NCBI GenBank assembly: GCA_002387735.1
Contig: DGKJ01000109.1
Span: forward strand, 1 to 6,938
DNA length: 6,938 nt
DNA from: Bacteriovoracaceae bacterium UBA4573
GTDB lineage: Bacteria > Bdellovibrionota > UBA1018 > UBA923
Direction: 5' to 3'
Below, piece after piece: positions 6,543 through 6,938 of this stretch. The first letter of the stretch is position 1. Each line of letters begins with the position of its first letter. The notes beneath the pieces were generated by a model, which was not told the origin of the DNA, did not search any database, and worked only from the letters and a program-made list of their open reading frames with translations. The translations under genes and the position numbers were made by a program.

Positions 6543-6938
6543 ATGGCGCAGGCCGTTCTACGGCGTTTGTTCGTTTTTGTTATTTTGGTATTTGCCTTAA
6601 AATTCTCCTCTGAAATTCTGCTAGGCGCGGACCGAGCGCCCAAAACCAAAAAGTTTCCCTACCGTGCTGGCGAAGTTATCGTGAAGTTCAAATCGGGTTT
6701 CGGCGTCCGTTCATTCGTGAACTCGACTCGGACTCTAGCACCGGCAATGAAGGTAAAAACCTTTAAAACTGATAAACGCTTCGCAGTGGTTCGCGCCGCA
6801 AGTGTTGCAAAAAAGCGAGGAATTAGTGCCGATCAAGCGATGGACCGCCTATTAGAAGAAATTCGTGCGAACCCTGCTGTTCAATACGCCGAGCCCAATT
6901 ACATCTACACAATCGTTGGAACCCTACAAAAGAAACAA
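6543..6938 (+). CDS. Secreted S8 (subtilisin-family) serine protease, N-terminal part (3' end outside window)
   Basis: The frame starts at ATG 6543 and is still open at the window edge, giving 132 residues. Residues 1-29 form a signal peptide: a short basic stretch (RR, 7-8), a hydrophobic core (LFVFVILVFAL, 9-19) and a likely cleavage near LLGA (26-29), so the product is exported, probably through Sec. Residues about 40-122 look like the inhibitor-I9-like prodomain of subtilases: it opens with RAGEVIVKFKSG (41-52), a form common to bacterial S8 precursors, and ends with NPAVQYAEPNYIY (110-122), the usual end of that prodomain. Such a propeptide acts as folding chaperone and inhibitor and is later removed. 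The catalytic Asp, His and Ser would all lie beyond the window, so protease activity is inferred from the prodomain only. The gene has its own promoter and a strong ribosome site. No lipobox is seen. Confidence 0.78.
   Translation, partial: MAQAVLRRLFVFVILVFALKFSSEILLGADRAPKTKKFPYRAGEVIVKFKSGFGVRSFVNSTRTLAPAMKVKTFKTDKRFAVVRAASVAKKRGISADQAMDRLLEEIRANPAVQYAEPNYIYTIVGTLQKKQ

Noticed and set aside
1..6938. Mobile element, CRISPR array, defence island or structured RNA
   Set aside because: No regularly spaced repeats, transposase, integrase, tRNA-like fold or long non-coding stretch is present. The largest intergenic gap is under 130 bases and all genes are recognisable core or common families.

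Overview
The window looks like ordinary chromosomal DNA of a Gram-negative bacterium. It holds six protein-coding genes, four complete and one cut off at each edge, with almost no spare sequence. A secD-secF-recJ order is, from memory, common in deltaproteobacterial and Bdellovibrio-like lineages. A 188-residue dCTP deaminase and a secreted subtilisin-type protease fit such a host (Bdellovibrionota or a deltaproteobacterium). This assignment is an inference from gene order and protein style, not from a database match. Base composition looks moderate and even throughout, with no island-like segment, no tRNA or rRNA gene, no insertion sequence and no CRISPR array.

Left part, plus strand (2-3231): the 3' end of secD, then secF, then recJ. 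The genes are tightly packed: 10 bases separate secD and secF, and recJ starts on a GTG inside the end of secF. They very likely form one transcript. SecD and SecF form the membrane complex that helps the SecYEG translocon pull proteins across the inner membrane; RecJ is a cytoplasmic single-strand DNA exonuclease. A perfect 8-bp hairpin followed by four T's lies 12 bases after the recJ stop and probably ends this unit.

Middle (3315-4436, plus strand): a membrane-anchored PlsC-like phospholipid acyltransferase with an HX5D active-site motif and two C-terminal hydrophobic segments. Its 3' end overlaps the 3' end of the next gene, on the opposite strand, by 8 bases.

Right part, minus strand (6416 down to 4429): dcd (dCTP deaminase), followed 17 bases later by a GlcD/D-lactate dehydrogenase-like FAD oxidase. 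These two are probably co-transcribed although their functions are unrelated. Divergent from dcd, a gene starting at 6543 encodes a signal peptide and an inhibitor-I9-like propeptide typical of S8 (subtilisin) proteases; its catalytic domain lies beyond the window. The intergenic region between dcd and this gene contains a good sigma-70-like promoter whose -35 and -10 boxes sit on the two arms of an imperfect inverted repeat.

I found no sign of an undescribed defence, mobile or RNA system. The most interesting points are the dyad over the protease promoter, the terminator that settles the acyltransferase start, the atypical acyltransferase, and the lone GlcD-like oxidase behind dcd.
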